Shown here piece by piece: positions 1 to 8,305 of a stretch of 64,000 nt of DNA. The first letter of the stretch is position 1. Each line of letters starts with the position of its first letter. The stretch comes from Rebecca billardiae RCC1528 (taxonomy: Eukaryota; Haptophyta): positions 3,286,001 to 3,350,000 of the forward strand of contig OZ251226.1 in assembly GCA_965240325.2 (NCBI GenBank). Reading direction: 5' to 3'. Under the pieces are notes generated by a model. It was not told the DNA's origin, searched no databases, and saw nothing but the letters and a program-made list of their open reading frames with translations. Made by a program: the position numbers and the translations under genes.

Positions 1-834
1 GTTCTCGCGCGCGCCCGGCGGCTCGGCAAAGGTGGCCCAGAGGAACACGCTGCCGCGCGCGCGCAGCACACGCGTGGCGAGCAGCGGCAGCAGCGGCTTG
101 ACGAGGAAGCGGTGGCCGTGCACGAGGCGCACGTCGCCCGACTCCCAGCCCGCCGTCGCCGAGCCGTCGCGCGCGCGCAGGTCGCGATGCTCCGCGCGCA
201 CGCGCACAGCCGCGCGCGCAGCGAGCGCCTCACACCGGCCAAGCGCGCCGCGGTGGTTGTCCACTCCGACCACCTCCCACGCGGGGCAGCCGCCGCCGCT
301 GCGCTCGAGGGCGCGGGCAAGGTGGACGGCGTCGCGCCCGTTCCCCGTACCCAGGTCCAGCGCGCGCGCGCGTGCAGGCGGCGCCGCGCCCGCCCTCGCC
401 GCCTCGGACGCCGCAGCGTCGAGCGCCTCAGCAAGGCGCGCGCGCAGGAACGTGTTGGCGCGCCACGACGGGGCGGACTCGCGCGAGCCGTGCGGCGCCT
501 CGCGCCAGCCGGCGCGCGCGCACGCGCGCCACGAGGTCTCGTCGGACGAGTCGAGCGCGGTGCACACTGTCCAGCCGCGCTGCTCGAGCAGCTCGGCCGC
601 CGCCCGCGCCTCGGCCGCGTCGGCGCCGACCACGGCGAGCTCATCCTCAGACGGCGCCGGCAGCTCAAACAGCCGCGGGGCGAGCTGGTCGAGCGGGATG
701 GACGAGGCGCCCGCGAGGTGGCGGGCCGTGTACGCCGCGGGGGAGCGCACATCCACCAGGATCGTGCCTGTCGCGGGCGCGACAGGCACAGCAATCAAGC
801 CCGGCGCGAGCAGCGCGCACATCGCGGCCGCCAT
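1..834 (-). CDS. Rhodanese-like / SAM-methyltransferase fusion protein (C-terminus beyond window)
   Basis: This reading frame runs from an ATG at 834 to the window edge with no stop (278 codons), so the 3' end is missing. Residues ~25-110 form a rhodanese-like domain (VDVRSPAAYTARHLAGA, then LAVVGADAAEARAAAELL). In the second stretch the active-site Cys expected in the 'vvyC.sG' loop appears to be Gly, so this half is probably non-catalytic. From ~155 a class I SAM-dependent methyltransferase begins: glycine-rich motif I ALDLGTGNGRDAVHLA, acidic motif II VVGVDNHRGAL and a strand ending VFLWATFAEP. The substrate is unknown. The gene is head-to-head with the mannosidase gene, 110 bp apart. The domain calls are fairly sure. 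The start is the first in-frame ATG after a non-coding-looking stretch. Confidence 0.72.
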   Translation of the reverse strand, partial: MAAAMCALLAPGLIAVPVAPATGTILVDVRSPAAYTARHLAGASSIPLDQLAPRLFELPAPSEDELAVVGADAAEARAAAELLEQRGWTVCTALDSSDETSWRACARAGWREAPHGSRESAPSWRANTFLRARLAEALDAAASEAARAGAAPPARARALDLGTGNGRDAVHLARALERSGGGCPAWEVVGVDNHRGALGRCEALAARAAVRVRAEHRDLRARDGSATAGWESGDVRLVHGHRFLVKPLLPLLATRVLRARGSVFLWATFAEPPGAREN

Positions 835-944
835 CGGGGCGCCGGCCGCTCTGAAAGTCTGAATTCCTGCACGAGCACGTCGCGCGGCCCTTTTCATCGG
901 CTTTTCCTGGGCGCGGCCCGCCGCGGCATCAAGAAAGCGGCACG
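835..944. promoter_or_regulatory. Bidirectional intergenic promoter region
   Basis: Only 110 bp separate the divergent ATGs at 834 (-) and 945 (+), so both 5' UTRs and core promoters must lie here or overlap the coding regions. I see no TATA box. The role is inferred from geometry only. Confidence 0.35.
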
Positions 945-3749
945 ATGGTTCCCAACGGCGGCATCTCGTCGCGACGCGAGCTCCCGCCCGCGCCGGTCCT
1001 CGACGGGCGGCCGGCGCGCGGGCGCAGCGGCGGCGGCGGGAGCGGACGCGGCCGGCCGAACTGGCTCTGCCTCATCTTCGGCGCGCAGGTGCTGCTCTTC
1101 GTCGCCGTGACGCTCGCGGCGTTCACCTTCTTCACCTCGCACTCGCTTGCGACCGCCGAGCTCGAGAAGGAGCTCGTGACGCTGCGCGCGGAGCGCGCGG
1201 CGCTGCAGGCGCAGCTGGACGGGCGCGTCGTCGCGAGCACCGCCGCCGCGCAGCCCGCGCCCGCCGCCGCCGCCGCCGCCGCCGCGCGCCCCGCGTCGAG
1301 CACTCTCGCGGCGGCCGCGCTGCCTCCGCCGCTCTCCGAGTCTGCGCTGCGGCTCGCGCTGAACGGCGAGTGCGCGGAGGTGCGCGAGGGGTGGTGGGTG
1401 TACGAGCTGTGCTTCTTCCACTCCGTCCGCCAGTTCCACCCGGCCGACGCGCACGGCCGCTTCGACGAGTACTCGCTCGGCCGCTTCCACTCGGCGGAGC
1501 CGCCCACGCGCCAGCTGTACGCGGGCGGCGACAAGTGCGGCTCGAGGACGCGCGAGACGCGCGTGGCGCTGGAGTGCGGCGCGGCGGGCGAGGGGCCGCG
1601 CATCCTCAAGATCGAGGAGGTGCGCACGTGCGAGTACATCGCGCGCGTCGCCACGCACGCCGCGTGCGCGCCGGGCGAGAAGCCGGCGCCGCTGCCAGAG
1701 CCGGCGCCAAGCGCGGCCGCCGACGCCAAGCCGGCCGCGGCGGCGGCGGCGGCGGCGGCGGTGTCGACGCTGCCCGACCGCGGGCGCGGCGTGGCCCCGG
1801 GCGTGGCGATCACGCCCGCGCCCCCCGTGCGCGGCGGCACCTCCACCGGCCCCACGCCGCCGCCCTCCCGGTACGCGCACCTCCCGAGCTCGGGCGCGGC
1901 TGCGCTCGGCGAGAAGGCGGCCGCGGTCGTGGAGGCGTTCACGCACTCGTGGGGGGCGTACCGGGCGCACGCGTGGGGGAAGGACGAGTACCAGCCGCTC
2001 AAGCAGGCGGCGAAGCCCGACTGGATCGGCCTCGGCCTCACCACCGTCGACGCGCTCTCGACGCTGCGGCTGATGAACCTGACGTCGCAGTGGGCGGAGG
2101 CGCGCGCGTGGGTCGAGACCTCGCTGGACGCGGAGCGCGCGCTCTCCAAGCCCGTCTCCTTCTTCGAGACGGTCATCCGCTGCCTGGGCGGGCTGCTCTC
2201 GGCGCACGAGCTCTCGGGCGACCCGCTCTTCCTGCGCAAGGCGGAGGACGTCGGCCTCCGCCTCGCCAAGGCCTTCGGCTCCCCGTCGGGGCTGCCGTAC
2301 GCGCAGATCAACCTGCACACGGGCGCGGGCTCTGTGCCCTCGTGGACGTCGGGCAACGTGCTGCTCGCGGAGGTGGGGACGGTGCAGCTCGAGTTCTTCA
2401 AGCTCGCGCAGCTGACGGGGCGGCGCGAGCTGCGCGACGCCGCGGCGAAGGCGTTCGCCCTGCTCGACGAGGCGCACCCGAAGGTCGCGCCCCTCCTCAC
2501 CCCGAGCGGGGGCCGGCTGTACCCCATCCACATCTCGCCCACCTCCGGCCGCTTTGTCGGGCAGACCGTTTCGTTTGGCGCCATGGGCGACTCGTTCTAC
2601 GAGTACACGCTCAAGGTGCGCACCGCCGAGGCGCGCGCGCGCCGACGCCGACGCCGCCGACGCCGCCGCGCGGGGCGCCTGAGCGCGCGCCCTTCGCCCC
2701 GCGCGCCCCCGCCCCGCGCGCGCGTGTGCGCGCGTGCGCGTGTGCGCGTGCGCGTGTGCGCGTGCGCGTGTGCGCGTGCGCGTGCGCGTGTGCGCGTGCG
2801 CGTGCGCGTGTGCGCGTGCGCGTGTGCGCGTGTGCGCGTGCGCGTGTGCGCGTGCGGCTGTGTTTCAGCTCTACCTGCTGGTGGGGCGCTCCGAGCCTCG
2901 GTACCTGCGCATGTACCGCGAGGTGGTCACGGCGGTGCGCGACACGCTGCTGCACACCTCGGACGACGGGCTGAGCTACGTCGCCGAGATGGCCAACGGG
3001 CGCGTGGTGCACAAGATGGACCACCTGGCGTGCTTCTTCCCTGGGCTGCTCGCGCTCGGCGCACGGCAGCTGCGCGCGCTCGACGCCGCCGCCGCAGACG
3101 AGGACCTCGCGCTCGCAAAGTCGCTCGCGGCCACGTGCTACCAGATGTACGCGCGGCAGCAGACAGGTACGCGCGCGCGCGCGGGCCCGCCGGCGCGCGC
3201 GCGCACGTGCTCGCCCCCCGCTCAGCGCGCGCGCGCGCCTCTCGCCTCCGCGCGCGCGCTCGCGCAGGCGTCGCGCCCGAGTACGTGCGTTTCGCGCCCG
3301 GCAGGGGCATGTACAACGGCGCCAACCACAACCTGCTCCGGCCGGAGACGGCGGAGAGCCTCTTCATCCTGTGGCGCGTGACCAAGGACCCGACGTACCG
3401 CGAGTGGGGCTGGGCCATCTTCCTCGCCTTCGACCGCTGGTGCCGCGTCGAGTCCGGCGGGTTTGCAGGACTCAAGGACGTCACCTCGGCCAACCCGGCC
3501 AAGGACGACACGATGCAGTCCTTCTGGCTCGCGGAGACGCTCAAGTACCTCTTCCTGCTCTTCGCGGACGACGACGCGCTCGACCTCGACGAGTGGGTGC
3601 TCAACACCGAGGCGCACCCGCTCAGGGCGATGCCGGCGCACGCGCTCGCGCCGCCCGCCAACGGCACGCGCGCGAGCGGCGGCGCCGAAGGCGGCGGCCT
3701 TGGACCGGCCATTGGCAGCGGGAGTGGCGGTAGCAGTGCGAGGAGATAG
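945..3749 (+). CDS. Type II membrane MRH-domain / GH47 alpha-1,2-mannosidase fusion
   Basis: Exons 945-2615, 2869-3166 and 3268-3749 give 816 residues. There is a transmembrane anchor at ~40-63, then a short coiled coil. A glucosidase-II-beta/OS-9-type MRH domain (~140-241) contains YSLGRFH, a TRETRVALEC strand and TCEY, with the usual sugar-binding Q, R, E and Y all visible. After a Pro/Ala linker, a GH47 class I mannosidase (~322-770) carries FFETVIRCLGGLLSAHELSG, MDHLACFFPGLLALG, LRPETAESLF and NTEAHPL, so the family's catalytic acids are present. GH47 enzymes trim alpha-1,2-mannose from N-glycans in the ER/Golgi and MRH domains read trimmed glycans. The topology suggests lumenal glycoprotein quality control. 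Intron 1 is an unusual GTGCGC repeat tract. The family call is firm. ER versus Golgi location is not determined. Confidence 0.9.
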   Translation: MVPNGGISSRRELPPAPVLDGRPARGRSGGGGSGRGRPNWLCLIFGAQVLLFVAVTLAAFTFFTSHSLATAELEKELVTLRAERAALQAQLDGRVVASTAAAQPAPAAAAAAAARPASSTLAAAALPPPLSESALRLALNGECAEVREGWWVYELCFFHSVRQFHPADAHGRFDEYSLGRFHSAEPPTRQLYAGGDKCGSRTRETRVALECGAAGEGPRILKIEEVRTCEYIARVATHAACAPGEKPAPLPEPAPSAAADAKPAAAAAAAAAVSTLPDRGRGVAPGVAITPAPPVRGGTSTGPTPPPSRYAHLPSSGAAALGEKAAAVVEAFTHSWGAYRAHAWGKDEYQPLKQAAKPDWIGLGLTTVDALSTLRLMNLTSQWAEARAWVETSLDAERALSKPVSFFETVIRCLGGLLSAHELSGDPLFLRKAEDVGLRLAKAFGSPSGLPYAQINLHTGAGSVPSWTSGNVLLAEVGTVQLEFFKLAQLTGRRELRDAAAKAFALLDEAHPKVAPLLTPSGGRLYPIHISPTSGRFVGQTVSFGAMGDSFYEYTLKVRTAEARARRRRRRRRRRAGRLSARPSPRAPPPRARVCARARVRVRVCACACARARARVRVRVRVCACACARVRVRVCACGCVSALPAGGALRASVPAHVPRGGHGGARHAAAHLGRRAELRRRDGQRARGAQDGPPGVLLPWAARARRTAAARARRRRRRRGPRARKVARGHVLPDVRAAADRYARARGPAGARAHVLAPRSARARASRLRARARAGVAPEYVRFAPGRGMYNGANHNLLRPETAESLFILWRVTKDPTYREWGWAIFLAFDRWCRVESGGFAGLKDVTSANPAKDDTMQSFWLAETLKYLFLLFADDDALDLDEWVLNTEAHPLRAMPAHALAPPANGTRASGGAEGGGLGPAIGSGSGGSSARR
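2616..2868 (+). repeat. Alternating purine-pyrimidine (GCGTGTGCGC)n tract filling intron 1 of the mannosidase gene
   Basis: The 253-nt intron (donor GTGCGC, acceptor TGTTTCAG) is dominated from about 2718 to 2855 by near-perfect GCGTGT/GCGTGC alternation, a classic Z-DNA-prone sequence. It reaches almost to the 3' splice site. The coding frame resumes cleanly at 2869 (LYLLVGRSEP). Confidence 0.8.
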
Positions 3750-4150
3750 CGCCCGGCGCCACCGTCGATCGACGATGTGTTGACGCCTGATGCTGCCGCT
3801 AGACTATACGACGCCGATATGACGAGTGATGACATACGACTAGTGTTACTACGCGGCTTCTACTGCTGCATGCGATGTAGACGTCGGGCAGTGAAAGTCC
3901 ACGGGGAAGAGTGCTTTGACACAGCTGCCGCAACACGACGCTCACGGCTCGGCGTCGCTCGTGTCGCGTGCCAAAGTTTCGTCTTGACACGTGAGCCGAC
4001 GCGATGAGCGAAGACAAAGAGAAACAAAAGTAGCCCTCGGGGCCTGCTGCGCGCGATGATGATGATAATGCGCGAGGCCTCGCTCTCGCCCCAGGCCGGC
4101 GAGCTGCCGCGCCCACCGCCCCGCCGCCAACGGCGCTGGCGGCAGCGCGC
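3750..4150. other. Convergent 3' intergenic spacer
   Basis: This 400-bp spacer lies between the stop of the mannosidase gene and the stop of the SUMO-protease gene. It should contain both 3' UTRs. I see no gene, hairpin array or repeat in it. Confidence 0.6.
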
Positions 4151-7100
4151 TCAGGCGATGGCATCGTCCACATGCGCCTGCCGCACCAGCCGGCGCGCCT
4201 TCTGCCTTGGCTCGGCCGGCGCGCGCTCATCGGAGATGTCGATGGGCGCGGCGGCGCACGCGGGCGGCGAGGTTCGCTTGGAGTTCGGCGGTTCGCCCCC
4301 CTTGCCCGCCGTCGTGCGCGCCGCCTTCTCCTTCGCCCGGTTGAGGATGACGTTGCAGAGCGGGTCCGACGAGCGCGGCGCGGCCTCGGCCTTCTCGGCC
4401 GGCGCGCGCGCGGGCGGGCTGCTGGGCGGGCGGCGCGGGGCCGGCGCGGAGGCGGCCGGCGCCGCGGCGCGATCCTCGCGCGGCTGGCTGCACAGCACGA
4501 CCTCCGAGTCGTCGTCCGCCGCGTCGTCCGCGCCCCGCTTCGGCGTCGCCTGCGGCCGCTGGTCCGCCGACGCGGTGCGCAGCAGCTCGTCAATCTCCGC
4601 GGCCAGATGGGAGCGCAGCTTGCCGCGGTGCTTGTACCACAGCGGCTTGTCCAGCTGCACACGCACGCGCACACGCACGCGCACGCGCACGCGCACGCGC
4701 ACACGCGCGGGCAGGGGGCGCGCGGGCGCGGGGGCAGGCGTCAGGGCGCGTCCGGAGGGCGCGTGAGCGCGCGGCGCGCGGCGTGGCGCGCGCGCCGCGC
4801 GCACCGGGAAGTCTGCGCGCGAGTTCACGACGCGTATGAACGTCTCGATGTTCTTGAGCATGAAGAGGCCGCAGTCGGTCGCGTTGGGCTGCACGGGCAC
4901 GCCGCACGCGTGCATCGGCACAGAGCGCACCGTGAAGAGGAGCGGCGGCTCGCCGGGCCGCTGGTACCGCGCGCGGCCCTTGTCTTCCCACTCGTCGGCG
5001 AGGTAGTCCACGAGCTGCCTGTGCACGCCGCTGTGCCCCTTCTTGCCCAGCGAGTCGAGGTAGAGGATGCACGAGCTGCGCTGCGGCTGCGCGGGCGGCA
5101 CCGCCGAGCCCGGCGCTGCAGCCGCGGCCGGCTCGTGCGCGTCCACGTCGATGGAGATCACCTCCGCGCCGCGCGCGCGGCGCTCGGCCGGGCTGGGCGT
5201 CGGCGCCTGGGCGGGCGCGCGGGGCGGGTGCACCACGCGCAGCGCCGGCTCGAACGCGTCCGCGTCGTCGTCATCGGCGGCAGGCGGCGGCGCGCACGCG
5301 TGCGCGGGCGCGTGTGCCAGCCGCGGGCGCGCGGCAAGCGGCGAGCCGCCCGCCGCGTCGGGGCCGGACGACGGCGGGTCGAGCTCGGCGGGCGCGCCCG
5401 TCTCGGCGCGGATCGCCTCGTTCAGCTCGCGCGCACGCGCGCCCACGCCGTCGAGCGCGCTGCCGAGCGCGCCGTCCTCCTCGGCCGGCTGCATCTCCGC
5501 GTCCGCGCCCGCGTGGTCGTCGTCGCCGTCCGCGCCGAGCGCGTCTGGCTGCTGCGCCGCGCACCCGAGCTCGAACGGCTCGTCCGGCGCGATGGGGTCC
5601 GGCTCGTCCATGTCGCTGGGCGCGCGCGCGTCCTCCGCGCCCTCGCCCTCGCCCTCCGCCTCGCCCTCCATCTCCTCCTCCTCGCCCTGCTCGCTCCCGC
5701 TGCCGCTGCCGCTGCCGCTGCTGCTGCCGCTGCCGCTGCTGCTGGCCTCGTCGTCGCTCTCGTCCGCGGCCGAGCCCGAGCCGTCGGCCGCGGGCGCGCC
5801 GTCCGCCGCCGGCGCAGCCACCGGCGGGTTGGGCTCGCGGCGCTCGCCCGGCAGCGGGTAGCAGATGACCGCGAGCGACCAGTGCAGGTGCTCGTTGATC
5901 GGCACGAAGACAAAGTCCTTGGAGAAGATGTCCACGTGCCGCGTCCACTTGCGCACCTTGTGGTAGTTGGGGCAGATGTGCGGCCGCGCGCCCGCGCGCC
6001 CGTCGGGCGGCTCGTGCGCGTCCGCGGCCAGCTTCTTGTAGAAGAACGAGTTGAAGATGTGGCAGCGCTCGAGCGCGTCGGCGCGCGAGCCGCGCAGCCT
6101 GTCGCTGTGCACGAACAGCTTGATCACAAAGTCGACCAGCGAGTCGTTGAGGAACTCGTCCGTGTCGAGCCGCGCGCGGTCCGCCTTTGAGAGCGTGACG
6201 GAGCCACGCACGCCGCGCCCCGGGTACACGAGCAGCGGCTCGAACGGCGCGCGCGAGGCGGGCCGGCGGCGCGACGAGCGGCGCGTGGGGAGCTGCGCCA
6301 GGTCCGCGGCCCCGCCGGTCTCGAAGGCATTGAGCAGCGGCGACTTGAAGGCGCGCCGGTCGGCATGGCGCGCGGGGAGGCCTCGGCCGTACGTGGTCGT
6401 GCGCTGCGTGCTCGGCACAAAGGCCTTGCGCTGCTCTCCGGCGGAGGCGCGCTGCTGAACCTGCGCGCCGCGCGACGGCTTGCCGGGGCGGTTGAAGAAC
6501 TGCGGAGTCTGCGACCCGTAGAAGGACGACGGGGCGATCGCGTTGTCCTTCGGGCCCTCGAAATGCTGGTCGAAGCGCATGCGCACCACGTCCTTTGCCC
6601 GGCTGGCGGGCGAGTGCGCTGCGCCCGACGCGCCTCGCTCTGCCGGCTCCGTGCGCAGGCCGTGGCGCCTGGCGCACGACTCCCAGGCGGCGCTGGACCT
6701 GCGCGCAGCGGCGAGAGCGGCGGCGGCGCAGCGCGGAGCGCAGGTTGGCGATCGCCCATCCGTGCAGCGGACGGCCCCGTGCGCACCAGCCACGCCCTCA
6801 GCCGCTCGAGCGCGCCGCTCGAGCGGGCGCTGCCGCGGCGCGCGGTGCGCGCACATCTTTGTGGGCCTCCACTTGAGCCCGTGGTTCACATCAGCGATGG
6901 TCTGCCACACACCCTCCTGGTGGAGCCTCTTGTACTCCACCGTGTCGAGCTCGAGCAGCACGCTCTGCGCGCTCCTGCGCGACAGCTCCTTAGGCAGCTG
7001 GAGCGCTCTTTGGTTCAGCTCGAGAAGCACAAACGTCACGTGCCCGTCATGAGTCTCCAAGTCGAAGCGGCTGCGCACGCGAGGCGGGAGGCGGGCGCGC

Positions 7101-8053
7101 GGCGAGCAGGCGTGAGACGGGGCACACGCACGCGCCAGCCGCGCCGGCCGCCATGCGATGCGCACACAGCTCGCGGCGGGCTCGCGCGCGCAGACGGCGC
7201 GCGTGTGCGTACGCGGGCACGCGCATGCATGCACGCGCCACGCCGCCGCGCGCGCGCACGAGATCTCCGAGATATCCGCGTACGAGATCGGCGGCAGTTG
7301 CGTCTCGAAGTCGTCAATCAGCACCTCCGGCCGCAGCTGCAGCTCACGCCTGCTGAAGACCGCTTCGAGCGGCTCGCGCTGGTCGGGGGACACAGGAACT
7401 TTCTCAGGGCCGAGCCGAACCTCGCGCACGGACACGCACACGCCGAAGCGGGCGCTGTCGGGCCGCTCACCGCGCGAGCTCGGACGCGCGGCGGTAGCGC
7501 CGTACTGCGCGGCGGTCCCCGCAAAGCCGCGCTCGGGCGCCCGCGGCGGCACGCGCTTGGTCGGCGGTGGAAGGCCGTATGATGACTGCGCGCGCCGCTG
7601 CTGCTGCTGCTGCGTTTTGCCGACCAGGGGAGGCGTGTTCGTGAAGGGCCTCAAGGAGGACTGCTGCCTGCCGCCGGGCGTGGGCTGCGCGCCTGCACCG
7701 GATCTGTCGCCGCCTGTCAAATCATGCACCTGGTCAGAGCCCGTGGCGCGCGGCCTCCCGACGGTGGTGCCAGAGTTTGCGCGCAACATAGACTGTGATG
7801 GCTTGGGCATGGTGGGAATCTGGCGCGCGACAGACGCACGGCTGGTGCCTGCGCTCCCCACGCCGGCAAGCTGAGCCAAAATACCCTGACCGGGCGGCTT
7901 CGCCGAGGTCGTGGGTGCAAAGCAAGCTGTGGATTTCGCGTTGGCAGTCGGCTGCGCATAGTGCGAAGGCGAGCGTCGCTTTTTGTTGTCGGTGTCGTTG
8001 AAGGCGAACTCGTCGTCGTCCTCGAACGGCTTTATCGGCTGCGTGTCTCCCAT
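4151..8053 (-). CDS. Ulp2/SENP6-7-type SUMO-specific cysteine protease
   Basis: Exons (minus) 8053-7260, 7070-6855, 6602-4805 and 4654-4151 give 1,103 residues. The start is the ATG of MGDTQPIKPFEDDD. The C48 protease begins near the DTDEFLNDSLVDFVIKLF segment. The catalytic His lies in NEHLHWSLAV (~576), Asp in LYLDSLG (~853) and Cys in NATDCGLFMLKN (~913). A ~270-residue Asp/Glu/Ser-rich insertion separates His from Asp, as in SENP6/SENP7/Ulp2 rather than Ulp1. The N-terminal ~440 residues are basic and Ser/Pro-rich, including an NKKRRS nuclear-localisation-like patch. The family removes SUMO, preferentially chains, from nuclear proteins. All three introns (189, 252 and 150 nt) are multiples of three without stops, so retained-intron isoforms stay in frame. 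Splicing is inferred because family conservation breaks exactly there. Confidence 0.88.
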   Translation of the reverse strand: MGDTQPIKPFEDDDEFAFNDTDNKKRRSPSHYAQPTANAKSTACFAPTTSAKPPGQGILAQLAGVGSAGTSRASVARQIPTMPKPSQSMLRANSGTTVGRPRATGSDQVHDLTGGDRSGAGAQPTPGGRQQSSLRPFTNTPPLVGKTQQQQQRRAQSSYGLPPPTKRVPPRAPERGFAGTAAQYGATAARPSSRGERPDSARFGVCVSVREVRLGPEKVPVSPDQREPLEAVFSRRELQLRPEVLIDDFETQLPPISYADISEISCARAAAWRVHACACPRTHTRAVCAREPAASCVRIAWRPARLARACAPSHACSPRARLPPRVRSRFDLETHDGHVTFVLLELNQRALQLPKELSRRSAQSVLLELDTVEYKRLHQEGVWQTIADVNHGLKWRPTKMCAHRAPRQRPLERRARAAEGVAGAHGAVRCTDGRSPTCAPRCAAAALAAARRSSAAWESCARRHGLRTEPAERGASGAAHSPASRAKDVVRMRFDQHFEGPKDNAIAPSSFYGSQTPQFFNRPGKPSRGAQVQQRASAGEQRKAFVPSTQRTTTYGRGLPARHADRRAFKSPLLNAFETGGAADLAQLPTRRSSRRRPASRAPFEPLLVYPGRGVRGSVTLSKADRARLDTDEFLNDSLVDFVIKLFVHSDRLRGSRADALERCHIFNSFFYKKLAADAHEPPDGRAGARPHICPNYHKVRKWTRHVDIFSKDFVFVPINEHLHWSLAVICYPLPGERREPNPPVAAPAADGAPAADGSGSAADESDDEASSSGSGSSSGSGSGSGSEQGEEEEMEGEAEGEGEGAEDARAPSDMDEPDPIAPDEPFELGCAAQQPDALGADGDDDHAGADAEMQPAEEDGALGSALDGVGARARELNEAIRAETGAPAELDPPSSGPDAAGGSPLAARPRLAHAPAHACAPPPAADDDDADAFEPALRVVHPPRAPAQAPTPSPAERRARGAEVISIDVDAHEPAAAAAPGSAVPPAQPQRSSCILYLDSLGKKGHSGVHRQLVDYLADEWEDKGRARYQRPGEPPLLFTVRSVPMHACGVPVQPNATDCGLFMLKNIETFIRVVNSRADFPVRAARAPRRAPRAHAPSGRALTPAPAPARPLPARVRVRVRVRVRVRVRVQLDKPLWYKHRGKLRSHLAAEIDELLRTASADQRPQATPKRGADDAADDDSEVVLCSQPREDRAAAPAASAPAPRRPPSSPPARAPAEKAEAAPRSSDPLCNVILNRAKEKAARTTAGKGGEPPNSKRTSPPACAAAPIDISDERAPAEPRQKARRLVRQAHVDDAIA
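4655..4804 (-). repeat. GTGCGC-type repeat inside the last intron of the SUMO-protease gene
   Basis: On the sense strand this 150-nt intron ends in alternating GCGTGTGCGCGTGCG sequence directly before the CAG acceptor. It is the same motif, on the same transcript side, as in intron 1 of the neighbouring mannosidase gene. Confidence 0.7.
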
Positions 8054-8305
8054 TCCGCCGTGGGCCCGCGCCCGCGCGAGGCCACGCCGCGGCTGCACGC
8101 AGCGCCCGCGTCTGGCGCGGCGGCGGCTGGCGAGCCGGTGGAGTCCCCCTGCTGCCGCGCACGGTGAGGCGCACTGGCCACCCGCTCGTGTGCGCTGTCC
8201 AGCTTGAAGCTCCTGACGAGCAGCCAGCCGGAGCGGCACTGCGAGTGCGCCCGAGTCCGGCTGCGTGCTCAGCGCGTGCGCTCAGCCGCACCGCACCCGA
8301 CGACG
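8054..8305. promoter_or_regulatory. Bidirectional promoter region between SUMO protease and PhyH-like gene
   Basis: These 252 bp separate divergent ATGs at 8053 (-) and 8306 (+). Both neighbouring frames stay open into it, but only through GTG-initiated extensions with no family similarity. I see no TATA box. Confidence 0.35.

Noticed and set aside
32-1110. Plus-strand open frames (276 and 332 codons) at the left edge
   Set aside because: They are low-complexity and opposite a minus-strand frame with rhodanese and methyltransferase motifs that simply lacks a stop within the window.
894-2584. Long minus-strand open frames (545 and 551 codons) opposite the mannosidase gene
   Set aside because: They are Arg/Ala/Gly-rich mirror frames produced by high GC. 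The plus strand has clear MRH and GH47 motifs.
2650-4760. CRISPR-like arrays at the GTGCGC tracts
   Set aside because: There are no spacers. They are simple alternating dinucleotide repeats in introns of a eukaryote.
4172-6190. 672-codon plus-strand frame
   Set aside because: Mirror frame of the SUMO protease. Composition is Arg/Val/Leu repeats with no domain.
8054-8239. GTG-initiated N-terminal extension of the SUMO protease (and similar GTG/TTG extensions elsewhere, e.g. 26668, 34993, 47073, 50271)
   Set aside because: Eukaryotic starts are expected at ATG. The extensions have no conserved look and invade promoters.
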